Notes under the pieces: generated by a model
Told to the model about the DNA's origin: nothing
Seen by the model: only the letters and a program-made list of their open reading frames with translations
Database searches by the model: none
From: Sambucus nigra
Taxonomy: Eukaryota > Streptophyta > Magnoliopsida > Dipsacales > Adoxaceae
Direction: 5' to 3'
Assembly (NCBI GenBank): GCA_949130495.1
Contig: OX422208.1
Span: 642,156,023-642,220,022 of the forward strand
Length of the DNA stretch: 64,000 nt
Shown here: piece by piece, positions 12,257 through 25,849 of the stretch
Position numbering within the stretch: position 1 is the first letter of the stretch
Layout: the number at the start of each line of letters is the position of its first letter
Program-made: the position numbers and the translations under genes

Positions 12257-14866
12257 TGTCACCCCTAATATTCATTACTGCAAAATAATATGAGTAACAA
12301 AAATATAATAAGGAAAATATTTTAAAATAATAATCACATAAGACGTAGGCGAAGATCCTCGTATTTTCTCAGTATAGGCAATAATTTATATTTCTATACA
12401 AGATATGGAAGATGATAAGGTGTTAAAAAATAATGGAAGGAAATTAATGAATTTATAGCTATGGAAACAAAATGAAATATCATAAGACTACCAGGGGTAT
12501 ACTGAAGCCTATTGATATGTAAATGAATAATATGGCGATGGTAATCGGATAAACTAAGTATCAAGTTACTGTGATATTGGTTCAAATTATAACACGATAA
12601 TCCATAAATTATCGATTATAGGGCTTCAACGGCGTAGACATACCGTTACAATATCGCTTAAGGCATAAAATATACTTGAGGAGGCAATCCCAATAATCGG
12701 AGAATAGTAAAATACAGCTTGGCACGTTTCGCTAGAGTGACACTCATACGTATGTAGCAAGTAATCAAAACTAGGCATTTAACATCTGATTCCTACAAGC
12801 TAATTAGAATTATCGTGGTATATCGGGGTCTAATCTATGAATCGTAAGGTATGCTACTTGGGGTTTTACTAATAAGGATAATAAATTGCAGGGTTATATG
12901 CAATTATTCAAAATGGGTTTGAGGGTTATACCACAATGAAGGGTAAAGAGGTTTAGTGGTTTGGGTATAATGGTTTATCGATTTTGGGAATAACCAAGAA
13001 TATCGAGGGAATAAATTATCCGACATAAATTTGAACTACTCAAAGGAGTTCGTATTTGAATTAGGAGTTCAAAATTATCACAGGGTGATATAACAATCAA
13101 TAATTAAAAGAAATAAGCTCAAAATTTTCTAATATTGAAATTCAAATCACCGACGTTGAGTTTTATAAATTACGGTTGATTGTGCAGATAGTTTGATAGT
13201 ATACTGGGTAGTCTGAAACCATAATAAGTGTAATTAGGTCATATAGGTCTCAAAAAAATTTATGTGCTATAGTAGGATGCAATTTCAAAAGTTATTTCAG
13301 TGTAAAAATAACTAAGAGGGTATAAAGTATAAATTTAAAACTTTTTAATTAAATGTTTTTTCTTATTCTATTAGGATTTAAAGTTAGTGATAGAAGACAA
13401 AGTAGGGTTATACTCAAGAATTTATTGAAACATTTTGGTGAATTTTTGAAATACTTGAAAAAGTATGCAGAGGGTTATATGTAAATATAAAAGTTAATGT
13501 TTTAAACTTAAAATTGACTTTCTTGAGAAAACACTTTCCTGGAATCCAAACAGGGTGATGTAATATCCCAATTTGTTCGGAATTATAAAAATAAAAATAT
13601 TGGAAAAATATCAATTTTGTTTATTGGAGATGTGCTCTCACACGCTCAGTGAAATATGTGACGCGCCTGATTTGACTTACACTCGAGATTTTGAATTTAG
13701 GGTTTCAAAACTTTAACGTTGATTTCTAAATATTTTAGAATTCATTTCAAGTTGATTTATGAATGAAAGTTGCCTAATTTTTAAAGAGGAATCTAACTAT
13801 ATTGGCTTTAAGAATTTTGGTGGGCTAAATCGAGCTATTGGATTTCTGTACAAATGGTGAAATTTTGATCAAACAGGATCGATTGAAATCTATGATTCTC
13901 ATTCTAACATCATAAAGGTGTTATTCTATATCAAAAATGGGGAAGATTAAACTTGGTTTGAGGGATTTTGGTGGAGTAAAAACTGCGAATTTATTTTCAG
14001 AAATTTCCTGGGCCGAAAAATTCAACCCATGATTTGAGGTATAAAAAGCCATTCATTGTTCAATTAAACATACATATAGGTTCCTGAGAACCTAAGCTCA
14101 ACTTACCTCACTTTGAAACTAGTTCAAAGTCAAGGAAGCAAATCCACTATTGAATCTCAAGCTTTAATGGTGTTTTATGGTTTTTGAGCTATTTCAGTGC
14201 ATATACACGTCAACTTTCACATGTAAACACATATTTTTACTCTATAGATATGCAAAAACATAAACACATTCAAGAAATAATCCTTTACACATAGAATTAT
14301 AGAAATGTAAAAACTCTCAAAAGTTTACTTTGAAATTGCACTCGGCTAGAATGGATGTCGACTAAGGTAAGAGGGGGTATTTATACGGTTCGTCAAGGGG
14401 GTGTTGATTAGTTGTTTTAAAGGTAGAGTTTGGATTGTTTTACATAGGTTTCCAATGTTGTTCCATTGGATGTACAAAGGTTACCATAGGTTACCCACAT
14501 GGTACAACCTATGCTATATGTCGAGCTGATTCCATGTCACCAGGGGGTGTAGGGTAAATAAGTTTGGGTTTAAGTTTAGGTCTTTGGGTAGTTTTCATAT
14601 AGGTTTGAAGTCTTTAGCATATTTTATCAATTTTAGGGGCTTTGTGTAATTATGCAAACTTTAAAGATTTGTTTATGAACATCCTATAAAATATGTGTCC
14701 TCCGGTTAAAATTTGAGTGAAAGTTGGGGTCAAATAGGTATAAGAATTTGCAAGTATCCTAATTCTACTTATAGGGGCATTTTAGAAATTTAGGGAAAAT
14801 TTAGGGTTTTGCCTAGAATTTTGGTTATTTAAGGGTTTAAATGTTAATATAAAGTGTGTTGTTACA
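12257..14866 (-). repeat. 5' LTR of the old chromovirus, unit 1 copy
   Basis: On the minus strand it begins TGTAACAACACAC at 14866 and ends GGGGTGACA at 12257, about 2.6 kb. I chose this over a shorter LTR ending at 13559 (TGTAATATCC) because no primer-site-like sequence or gag lies next to 13559, whereas the leader and gag follow 12257. I do not see a clear tRNA-Met primer site; the adjacent bases are only weakly similar to one. The shorter choice remains possible. Confidence 0.55.
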
Positions 14867-17470
14867 ACTTAATCAATCTGTATGTCATTCAAAGAACGAG
14901 CATATAAACAATAATTAGATGGAAGATTCAGTTACTATTCAGCATTAAGGAATAAAAAAGAAATACGGTGAATTAAAATAAATGATAAAAATTTATTCAC
15001 TTCCAATTTAATGTGTGAACACAAAAAAAATAAAACCAAATAATAAATATGTTCCATAGTAACATCCAATCAAATAGAAGACTTCCAATTCACATAAAAG
15101 GATAACTATTTAATAATTTGATATTTTATTGTCAATCCAAGTCCCCTCACAATATTCATTTGCATAATTTGATTAACTTTCATCTGTGACATCGACGGAA
15201 TCAACATTGGACAAAACACTGGTTTGAATATCATTTCCATAGCAATCGACCAACGCACGGCCATTGCCCTCTTCATAATATTCCCTTTGAGGAGATGATA
15301 GTGCATTTGGCCATTTAGTATTCAACTGATCAGGTACGTAAAAGACATGCTTAGCCTAAGAAGCTAAGAGAAAAGAGTTAGATTTGTGACCATATTTATG
15401 AAGTTCCACCGATGTGAATCCAGGTTCATCTATCCTAATGTTATTTTTGTTATCAATACAATTTCACTTAAATACTGGAATCTTAAATGCAAAATAGTCT
15501 AGCATCCATATCTCTTGAATTACATCATAAAAAACTACATCTCTAATAACAGGTTTACTATGCTTCGCACTCGCTACCTGTATCGTTTTGGCCACTATGC
15601 TCACTCCATTATTCTGGTTAATCGAACATCATATGGATCCTTCATTTGATAACGACATTTGTTAATAACATAGCCATGATATTTTAATACATCTTGAAGT
15701 GGTCCTTGAGCCAATCAATTTAAAGTGTCTGAGTTATCCGTATTTGGGACATGCTACTCAACTTTAACCTCGTATTTTAAGTAGATTACCATAAAAATTA
15801 TGACAACAAGATACATGTACGATTTTAAAATGCATTCCTTTTCATGAAATCTTTGAATAGAGGTCAGTTATTCTCCTCTTCTATTAACTTTTTATTTTTT
15901 GCTTTACGAATGTGTATTTTCCTCAAGTACTGCTTATGCTCCCTACAAAAGTTATGAATGAATAATGTTACATATAGAGTAAAGTAAAATCAAATGGAAA
16001 ATATTTTATTCGAACATAATTATTCTATATAATGTTGAACAACATTTGTGTTACGTAACACATGGATATGTTCCTGATTCAATAATAAACGATCGACTTC
16101 AGTGATGTCTGCACGCCAGAGGTCTATCATCTTCTACATCAGAAGGAAGTCCAATTGCATCTAATCTAAATAAGAACTATAAACAAAACTCAATTTCTTC
16201 TTTAGATTTATAACATTTTACAATGCGCCTTTCTTGACGATTTTTTGTTTCTCACATAATCATTCAAAACTTTTATATTCCTGAAAATCGTTAAGCATAG
16301 GATTAAAATCATGATGCAAATTTGATCATAATCGAAAACATTTAACATACTCACCTTTCAATTAGGTACATGCATCGGAAAAAAATGGACCACAAATTTC
16401 GATCTCTCTCACGGGATGCAACATTGGATGTATCATAATGTCAAAGAAGGATGGTGGGAAGTATTTCTCTAACAAGCACATTGTGACCACAAGATCCTTG
16501 TGAATTTTCTTTTATTTCTCCATGTCCATGAATTTTGCAGAAAGTACACTAAAAAATAAGAATAATCTAGTAAGTACATGTCTCACATGTTTTGGCAACA
16601 TACCTTGTATTCCAACAGGAAATAATAGTTGCATTAGGATGTTATGGTCACGGGATTTCACACCGTATAATTTAAAATCTTCCATAGAGAGAAAAATTTT
16701 AAAATTCGAAGATTATACATATGATACCTTAAAATCATGCAAAGTTTCACACATCATAATTTTTTCCTCTTTGGATAATGTATAATATGTTGGGGGCAGG
16801 TATGTCCTTTTCTCATTAACTTGTGCTGCTAACTCTTTCCTTAAACCCATCTTTACGAGGTCATTGCAAATCATATCATCTTCTGTTTTTCGTGGAAGGT
16901 TTATTAAATTCCCATTTATACACTCACAAAAATTCTTTTCAATATGCATTACATCCAAGTCATGTCGTACAGAGGGTGTTTCCAATACTCAAGCTCAAAA
17001 CACAATAAATTCTTCTTCTAACATATAGCATCTTTATTTTTTACACTTCCTTTCTTTTTTCTCTTCTTTAATGTTGATTTCTTCCTGGTAACATGCTCAT
17101 TTCCCCAAGAAACCTTGATCCCCTCAATATTTACTAATATTTAAATATTTTTTTTTTAAATTTTGAAACGAATGTTTTCGTGGAATATAACTTTTATGCC
17201 CCATATAAATTCATTTAGCACAATTTCTCAATCTCTAAGAATATGTCTCTTCATTACATATTGGATAAGCATAATATGCCTTTGTAGTACAACCCGACAG
17301 ATTCTCATATGATAGAAAATCATTGATTATCTACAACAAAAATACTCTCAGTGTAAAATATTCTTATCGGTATGCATTATAGGACCTCAATCCTTCCTCC
17401 CATAAATTTTTTAGATCCTCAATTAGCGGGGCCAACTAAACATCAATATCATTTCCAGGTTGTTCGGGGT
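14867..17470 (-). pseudogene. CACTA (En/Spm) TNP2 transposase remnant, unit 1
   Basis: TNP2 is the transposase of CACTA DNA transposons. From right to left: PGNDIDV...LAPLIEDLKNLWEEG at about 17470-17370; LSGEQIF-type and KKSTLKKRKK segments near 17050; LDVMHIEKNFCECINGNLINLPRK through KRTYLPPTYYTLSKEEK at 16985-16713; and a C-terminal piece with AKHVFYVPDQLNTKWP near 15310-15350. Frames shift repeatedly. About 60 bp near 17140 present in unit 2 are missing here. No CACTA terminal repeats are visible. The N-terminal half is displaced by the LTR at 17471; the matching unit-2 sequence resumes at 37261. Confidence 0.8.
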
Positions 17471-19467
17471 TGTCACACCCAGCGTAATTCTGGTATTGGT
17501 TGCCACCAAAACTATGCCGGGCGTGAACTAAATAAAATATCACTCTTAACATGAGACAAACATGTGACATAAATAAATCAATCCATAAGATTAATAATTG
17601 AATCAATCCCAAATGATAATAACAACTTAGCGATAAAAGATCCATCACATGCTAAAACTTTAAATGAATCCAATCTCCAATAATGATTTAATTAAAAACT
17701 CAATAATAATCAAGTGTGAATAATCCAACTAAAATCCTCTAACAACTTTGGAACCGAATGTCCCATCAAAAACCAAAATGAAGTCTCATAATGAATTACG
17801 TCTGAAAAGAAAGTCTAATTAAATAAAGTAATAAAATGAATAAACTCCAGTTGCACCTCCAAATAAGAAACTCCGATAATCCTATGCTGCCTCTCCAAAA
17901 CTTATCCTAAAAAATTAGTCAACGCAAGAGGTAAGAGCCCCGAGCATGAATACACACTACTCCCTCCAAATAGGATCCATGAATCCAGACAATAGGATTA
18001 TACGAGATAAATATCATAATAGAATATTTTATTTAAAGAAGATAGTTAAATGCGATAAATATAAATCACCAACTGCCCTCGGAAATTCCCATTCCAAAAA
18101 GCACACCAATATGATTTTGAATCCCCACTTCCAATGATGTTAATTTAATTAAATTAGCCCAAATTATCATCTTCTAAAATTTTTATCTTAATTATAGCCC
18201 CCCCCCCCCCCCCCCCCCACGGGTGGTAGTCCACCAAAGTGTCACACTTTCCCTCATCAATAGCCAGCTGATCCGTTTAAACTGTCGATCCCGCAATATG
18301 ACAAGGTAACACGCACGACATGATATAAATCGCCCAGGCTGACCCTTTTAAACTGTCGGTCCTTGACACATTATATTGTCAAAAAATTTAATACCCGTTA
18401 TTATCTTCGACATTAATTCTCATCTTCTCAATTTATTAATTTATCAAATTACCCCATGTGAGATCCTCAAAATACCCCTTAGTCTCATACCTAAGGGCCC
18501 CCAAAGTACATATACGTCCTATCCTACATATAAGATGAATGTTCATCATTTATTCGTCCTATTCTCATGCCTAGGCTAGCGTGCCGACGATAAAACATTA
18601 AAAAAAACTGCGCCACCCAGAGATATGAAATCCGCACGAATCTAAACTAATTAGTCCCATGCCTAGCAAGTATAAATTATAACCAAGTCCTAACCATTAG
18701 TCCCATACCTAGTAAACATCCTATAATCAAGGTGAGCATTATACTACCCAAAAAGCCCCTCGTCCCCGCGATGGAAAAAGTGAATAAACCATTTCACACA
18801 ATATCACAAATCATAATCACAATACGACACTTTAATCACAAATGTCACAATTCAATTTAATTCCATTAATAATATAGTCGTCGTTTGCAACATAATTATT
18901 TTCGTCCAAAACATATTAATTTATTTAACATGCGATATTATTCAATATGACATAGTCGTTCTCTTTTAAAAATCTGCTGATTTTTATAAGTGTGTTCACG
19001 TCCCACATAACATATAAATAATCCCATAACTTTTACATGCGAACCTACACCCCAAAAATTATAAAAACCCAATAATCTAACCTGCGTACCCAAGGGTTTC
19101 AAGGATTCAATCATATTATAAAGTTTCATCAAAACAACCACAAAATTTAGTGTTCACTTTCTCTAATTAAGTTGCTAATTGATTTTAATAAAAAATACGT
19201 GATTAAGGATTTAGGAGATACTTAAAATGAATAATACTAAAGAAAAATAATAGAGTATTCGTGCCTAAAATTAGTCGGATAAAAATCTGAGTAGACGGTT
19301 GGATTCCTCTTGAAATATTAGCAAAGAAGTATCCTTGGATCCTCTTAAGAAAACACCAATTGAATCTTCAATTATAGAGTTAAAACTTGTTAAAAGTTGG
19401 GGCTAGGGGTTAGAGGCTAGAGGAAATATGATTGGAGAACCTTACTGGAGAAAGGTTTAATAAATCT
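17471..19467 (-). repeat. Tekay-type LTR, unit 1 copy, truncated by the duplication junction
   Basis: It starts TGTCACACCC at 17471, matching the complete LTR at 34955-37260, and runs until the duplication breakpoint near 19467. It therefore lacks the U3 end. The preceding ggggt (17466-17470) corresponds to the ggggc target duplication seen in unit 2. Nothing coding is seen in it. Confidence 0.8.
18198..18218. repeat. 21-bp poly-C tract
   Basis: An uninterrupted run of C inside the unit-1 Tekay-type LTR. Unit 2 has deleted sequence at this place. Length may be uncertain because homopolymers are error-prone in sequencing. Confidence 0.9.
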
Positions 19468-19942
19468 ACGATCATTTGTTCTCGTACTGTCTCTCAAAAG
19501 TACTTATTATAGAAAATTTCTTCAAATTGTCCCCATGTTAGTCATTCACATTTCGAGAACATACGATGGAGTACGAATAAAAATCCTCTTCTCCTTCAAA
19601 TAGATATGAAGCTAACTTTACCCTAAGTTCAGGGGCAATTCCAAATCCATCAAGTACCTTAAGTGTTTGCGAATCCATTTCTCTGCTTCAACTGCACCAG
19701 GCTTTCTAAGAAATGTTGGGGAGTCTTTGTCTAAGAAATTCCTTAAGAGCATTCATCCTTCGAGTTTCTTCTAGATTTTCATTATTCACAGGAGGTGCAT
19801 GTATATTTTATGGTCGTTGTGTTAGTGTAATTAACTTTTGGAGACAATGTCAGATTCCTTTATTGGTGGTAGTTGTATTTGGCATTAATGGAATATAATG
19901 TTCTTCTTGAGTTCCACCGGTAGTTGCTCGAGTAGTAAACAT
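19468..19942 (-). pseudogene. Chromovirus gag 5' fragment, unit 2
   Basis: Duplicate of 11069-11548. The ATG at 19942 starts MFTTRATTGGTQEEHYIP and is cleaner than the unit-1 copy, which has an early stop at the equivalent of TQ. The fragment ends abruptly at the duplication junction, so only the N-terminal part of gag is present. Confidence 0.7.
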
Positions 19943-20213
19943 CCTATATAAACAATATTTCAATAGATAAGTTATAAATTAATACACTGCAACAACTCAT
20001 CATTTTTTTTATCATATCAGACTTACTAGTTCATAGTTAACGTAGAGAAAATAAACAAGAAGAAAAGTACATAGTCGTTAGTTCTATTTTACAACAAAAA
20101 CAAGCAAACAAAAGAACTATTACGTTATGCTATGGTGGTGATTTGGGAATAAGGGTGTCATTTACTTGCACACTTGAACTTTATTTAATTACCACCACAC
20201 TCTAGTGATTGGT

Positions 20214-20653
20214 TTACGCCATTGGGGGAACTACTTGATCATATTCAGGATTAGTGTCATCTTCAGAAGGATCAAAGTGATCATCTGAGGAGTCTCGTGA
20301 AGTAGTGGTATTAGTAGGGGTAGATATTATAGCAATGGGGGAAAGAGGTCCATAGTTTATCGGGGAATTAGGAGGAGCCACGGTAACTTCAGTTGGTGGT
20401 ACCACATCCTATGTGAGATGGATTGCTTGTTGCAGAAATTCTGGATCTTCGAAAAACCTTTTAGCTTGTCGAGTGTCTTGAGCTTCTCCCACGAGACGAC
20501 CAATGAGTAAATCGTGTTTAATTTTTGGAGTAAAAATTTCTCAGTCACGATCGATGCTTTTGATGTGTTGGGACAGTTGGTCATATCCCACTTCTTTGAT
20601 AGCTTGCTCAAAGCGTTCGTGCGTTGAGTCACCAATGTCGAGATGGATGTCAA
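20214..20653 (-). pseudogene. Unidentified decayed open frame between LTR and gag, unit 2
   Basis: Second copy of the leader frame. The most plausible phase reads from the LTR edge: GDSTHERFEQAIKEVGYD, then GRLVGEAQDTRQAKRFFEDP, a stop, then an acidic segment with SSDDHFDPSEDDTNPEYDQ, ending at 20214. Two stops interrupt it. The alternative frame 20653-20357 encodes a low-likelihood peptide. No family is recognised; the position suggests a gag leader or an element-encoded accessory frame. Confidence 0.4.
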
Positions 20654-22692
20654 CCCAAATATTCATTACTGCAAAATAATATGAGTAACAAAAATATAAT
20701 AAGGAAAATATTTTAAAATAATAATCACATAATACGTAGGTGAAGATCCTTGTATTTGCCCAGTATAGGCAATAATATATATTTATACAAGATATGGAAG
20801 ATGATAAGGTCTTAGAAAATAACGAAAGGAAATTATTGAATTTATACCTGTTGAAACAAAATGAAATATCATAAGACTATCAGGGGTATACTGAAGCCTA
20901 TTGATAAGTAAATGAATAATATGGTGATGGTAATCGGATAATTTGAGTATCAAGTAACTGTGAAATTAGTTAAAATTATAACACGATAATCCATAAATTA
21001 TCGATTATAGGGCTTCACCAGCGTAGACATACTGTTACAATATTGCTCAAGGCATAAAATATACTTGAGCAAGCAATCCCAATAATCGAAGAATAGTAAA
21101 ATATAGCTTGGCACCCTTAGTAAGACTGGCACTCATATGTATGTAGCAAGTAATCAAAACTAGGCATTTAACATCTGAGTCCTACAATCCAATTAGAATT
21201 ACCTTGGTATATCGGGGTCTAACCCCTGAATCGTAAGGTATGCTACTTGGGGTTTTACTGATAAGGATTATAAATTGCAGGGTTATATGAAATTGTTCAA
21301 ATCGGTTTCAGGGCTATACCAAAATGAAGGGTAGAGAGGTTTAGTGGTTTGGGTATAATGGCTTATCGATTTTGGGAATAACCCAGAATATCGAGGGAAT
21401 AAATTATCTGACATAAATTTGAACTACTCAAAGGAGTTCGTATTTGAATTAGGAGTTCAAAATTATCACAGGGTTATAGAACAATCAATAATTAAAATAT
21501 ATAAGCTTGAAATTGTCTAATATTTAAATTTAAATCACCGACGTTGAGTTTTATAAATTCCGGTTGATTATGCAGATAGTTTGCTAGTAGACTTGGTAAT
21601 CTGAAACCATAATAAGTGTAATTAGGTCATATAGGTCTAAAAAAAATTATGTACTGTAGTAGGATGTAATTTCAAAAGTGATTTGAGTGTAAAAATAACT
21701 AAGAGGGTATAAAGTATAAATTTAAAAAAAATTAAATAAATGTTTTTTCTTATTCTATTAGGATTTAAAGTTAGTGATAGAAGACAAAGTAGGTCCATTT
21801 ATACTCAAGTAATTATAGAAAATTTTTGGGAAAGTTTTGAAATACTTGAAAAAGTAGGTAGAGGGTTATATGTAAATATAAAAGTTAATGTTTTAAACTT
21901 AAAATTGATTTTCTCAAGAAAACACTTTCCCGGAATCCAAACAGGGTGTTGTAATGTACCAATTTGTTCGGAATTAAAAAAATAAAAATATTGAAAAAAT
22001 ATCAATTTTGTTTATTGGAGATGCGCTCTCACGCGCTTAGTCAAATATGTGACGTGCTTGATTTGACTTACACTCGCGCACGTATAGGTTAGACCCCTTC
22101 AACCTCTTGACATTTAGAATTTCGGGTTTCAAAACTTAAACGTTGATTTCTAAATATTTTAGAATTCATTTCAAGTTGATTTATGAATGAAAGTTGCCTA
22201 ATTTTTTAAGAGGAATCTAACCATATTGGCTTTAAGAATTTTGGTGGGCTAAATCGAGCTATTGGATTTATGTAAAAATGGTGAAATTTTGATCAAACAG
22301 AATCGATTGAAATCTATGATTCTCATTCTAACATCATAAAGGTGTTATTCTATATCAAAAATGGGGAAGATTAAACTTGGTTTGAGGGATTGTGGTGGAG
22401 TAAAAACTGCGAATTTATTTTCTGAAATTTCCTGGGCCGAAAACTTCAACCCATGATTTGAGGTATAAAAAGCCATTCATAGTTCAATTAAACATACATC
22501 TAGGTTCCTGAGAACCTAAACTCAACTTACCTCACTTTGAAACTAGTTCAAAGTCAAGGAAGCAAATCCACTATTGAATCTCAAGCTTTAATGGCGTTTT
22601 ATGGTTTTTGAGCTATTTCAGTGCATATACACGTCAACTCTCACATGTAAACACATATTTTTACTCTATAGATATGCAAAAAAATAAACACA

Positions 22693-25511
22693 TGTGACAC
22701 CCCGTGATCCGAAATAAGGGGTGGCCAGCCCAATACTCCAATATAACAGAATCATAGATGGAATCATTCTCAGCATCACCATAAAAATATAGAGTATCCG
22801 GGATAACCACCCAATATTTCAGAATACGGGTTGCCAAAAATTTTGAATTTAAAGTAAATCAAGTTAAAAGAAAAAAAACAACCCATTTCCTGAAAATATA
22901 GGGGTAACCACAAGGATGTATATATATCTATAAGAACAGGTAACAAATAAGAGGAACGAATATGTTATCGGTCCGCTGATTCATAAATTATTTATTAAAC
23001 AATTTTAATAAATTTATATATATTACATTACATTAATCAATTACAAAAGCTTGTGCCTCACCCGAGTGAAAGAGACCCGATCTTAACTAGAATACAAAAA
23101 TGAAAACGTTTATACCAACTGTATACCGTAATACCCGCAATGCATCACGGCTCGTCGATGACATCAGAACGGAATTCAAGTCAGGCATCCTTGCGGCGGA
23201 GTACCTGAGCGGAGACAAGATGCATATGCAACAAGAAATGTAAACGGGTCAGGGCCCGGTTCTATATGAATACCAGATGAATAAAAAGTATGACAGTTAT
23301 GAATAAAATCATGCTAGAAAGAATAACATCTATTTACACAGTTCTAAACCATAACTAAGACAGAAAAGAAAAACATGGGTAAAATAAATTTAAAAACTTC
23401 CATTTCATTATTATGTTCCTTATCAGGAACCCATAATTACCACATTTATGCTCTTTACTAGCATTTCATTCCTTATCAGGAAAATACAATTTAAATATTA
23501 AGCTCTTTATGGATTTTATTCCAATTTCCTGCCCATCCTGGCATTACCATTCCTTAACAGGAATATCATTTTCAACAAATGCTCTTTGTGGCATTTCATT
23601 GTGCTCTTTATGGAACTTCCTCATGCTCTTTATGGCATATCTCATACATCAAGTCCCACTTGATTATGAATAGTTATATTTATATATATATAACGATTCT
23701 AAGACCGCCCCTCCGAGTTTCCCCACTGGGCGCGCCCCTAAATGACCATCATCTTCCAGGGCCTATCTATACAAGACAACCTGGGCACCTACAATGAAAT
23801 ACGTCGGGAAGCGGCCATATGCCTGCGGGAAAGTCAAGAATACACCCGGAATCTCCTCACCAGCGCAGAAAACATAACATATCGCTCATATGGCCTATGG
23901 ACTATATCCACCCTGCGTTCACTAGCCAGGGGGCATCACCAAGCGCGCGAACTTCCCTTATGATGTCATTTAGAGAGGTGTGTATCCAGTAAATTAACAT
24001 TTACCATATTCATGATTAAGTAAATTATCATTTACCATCATCATTACCATTTCCATTTCATTTCCATGTATATGTTTCATTTTATCCGAAACCATTCCCA
24101 TTTACTTTTTGTAAATAATCTAACTGATTATCCGGAGCCATACGATAAATTATATTGTTGCTACGACCTCAAGGAGTAAGTAAACTCTTAATTAACTCCA
24201 AACATTTTAGGGTGTTATTATAATCCATCAATATTAATGTAGCTCTGTTGAGCTCCAAAAGTCTCCCAAACATAACTCTAGGAATCCTAGTTCCATGATA
24301 ATTTACTAGAAAAAGAATGCCCTAACATCAATTGGGAAAACCTCAAAAAAGTCCCCACATACCCCATTCCAAGTGTAGGGAAAGTACTAACTCAATTTCA
24401 ACTCTAGGACACCTAGTTTACTTCATTAAATAAGGTTCCTAGTCCCTATTGAAGAAAATATATCTAGGAAACAAAATAAGATTTTAGGATGAAAAATAGG
24501 GGACCGGTCGACCGGTCCAAAGACCCCGGTCGACCGCGTCTCAAGGTTTTGCCTACAGAGAAAAGCAGAAAGCTTAAAATAGAGGGTCCGGTCGACCGCA
24601 CTCAAATTTTATGCCTTTGTAGGAAAGCAGTAAGCCCTCCCGCAAAGGCCCGGTCGACCGGTCCTGAGACCGCGATCGACCGGTCATAGCAGACCTAGGG
24701 TTCTTCTTTCTTCCAAAATTAAACCCAAGTGAAAATTTCACTTTTCCCAAATCCAAAATCTCTTTTATTTTTAACTCCACCAACAATCTTTATCGACCCA
24801 AAGATTATCCTACATGATTTATAACCATTATAATTCACAATTTTATCATCAAAACCAAATCTAGGTTTAAATACCAAAATTTCCATTTTTGATCTCCAAA
24901 TATATATGTACATAAATATCACACAATTTATTCATCTCAAAACATATATTAGCAAGTAGAAAACTTGCCTTGATGTAGGAAATATCCGATTTCTTTGAGT
25001 AGGAGCATCAATCCATCTTCAATCTTCATTTTTCTCTTCTTCTTTCTTTCTCTCTTTTCTCTCTATATGTTCAAGACATAAAATGGGAAAAATAAGGGGT
25101 TTAGGAAAGCTAAAATCGTGGCTTAAGTTAAAACTCCTAGCTTAAGTGGTTAATACCACATTAAAATGACTCGCGAATACGCATATAAGCTAAAACCAGG
25201 TAAAAGTGTCCGAAATACAAAAATACAATATGGCACTTATTTTGACTGTCTCGCACCTTCCGAGACTAACTACACCCTCTAAACTGGCATCCGGAAATTT
25301 TATAAATTATTTTGAGTTCCAATTTCATTTAAATCAAATTGTCATTTTAAATACATGATACTATAAACATGCAACTTGATGATATTTACTTTCACATACA
25401 GTAAATACATCAACCTAGTAAATATTAACTTTCAATTTATTCCATTAATATTTACTCCAGTCGAGGTAAAATTAATATAAAATGAGCCTCCCAGAATCGA
25501 GGGTTGTTACA
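22693..25511 (-). repeat. 3' LTR of the Tekay-like element (2819 bp)
   Basis: Minus-strand LTR running TGTAACAACCC (25511) to GGGGTGTCACA (22693). It matches the right LTR almost base for base over about 2.4 kb, apart from two deletions of about 21 and 25 bp here (in the palindrome cluster near 24600, and near 25460). It contains the U5-side motif acgggtcagggcccg (23248). Confidence 0.9.
24500..24690. repeat. GGTCGACC palindrome cluster, left LTR
   Basis: Repeated GGTCGACCGGTC / CCGCGGTCGACCGC type palindromes with TCGA cores. One copy is missing relative to 30655-30865. Open frames here (PVDRS repeats) are artefacts of the repeat. Confidence 0.85.
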
Positions 25512-25526
25512 TACTCCCCCCCTTAA
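25512..25526 (-). other. Polypurine tract of the Tekay-like element
   Basis: Minus-strand AAGGGGGGGAGTA lies immediately before the TGTAACA start of the left LTR, the normal plus-strand primer position. It proves that 22693-25511 is the 3' LTR. Confidence 0.8.
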
Positions 25527-25849
25527 GAGGGAATTTTGCCCCCAAAATTCGGGCATACCCAATTCTCATAAAGGGTATACTACTCTAAACTAGGATTCTA
25601 CGATCCTAAACAAACCCCATGTCATCACAGTCATCCTAAATGGACTCGGACTAAGATCGACTTTATCGATCTCAGCCTACATCATTTGTGCTCTAGCATA
25701 GCACAAAGCGTTCCTCCCTAACTATCGATTCTACCGTCTTAAAACGGAAGAAGATACCCTCACAACTCGGCATAGACCTCTTTACTCCCACCTCGGGGAT
25801 ATTTATACCAACTCTAATTGTTTTAACCCCAACACTAATCAACTTCCCT

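Larger units (their letters stand above)
7440..14866 (-). mobile_element. Old chromovirus (Ty3/gypsy), heavily decayed, 3' end cut by Tat-1
   Basis: From right to left I see a 2.6-kb LTR (12257-14866), a leader with a decayed open frame, gag, protease, RT/RNase H and integrase. The sequence stops at the edge of Tat-1. All domains carry frameshifts and stops. The WVIV...LTKSAHFL and KGILRFGNKGKL blocks of the integrase end are chromovirus-type. The right LTR end abuts CACTA-type sequence. The stretch from about 11069 rightward is duplicated at 19468 onward. Confidence 0.8.

Noticed and set aside
13559..14866. A separate 1.3-kb LTR starting TGTAATATCC
   Set aside because: No matching flanks and no primer site or polypurine tract beside 13559; better read as part of the 12257-14866 LTR.
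24489..24689. Open frames with PVDRS-type repeats (also at 30642-30863)
   Set aside because: These translate the GGTCGACC palindromes inside LTRs; no other coding signal.
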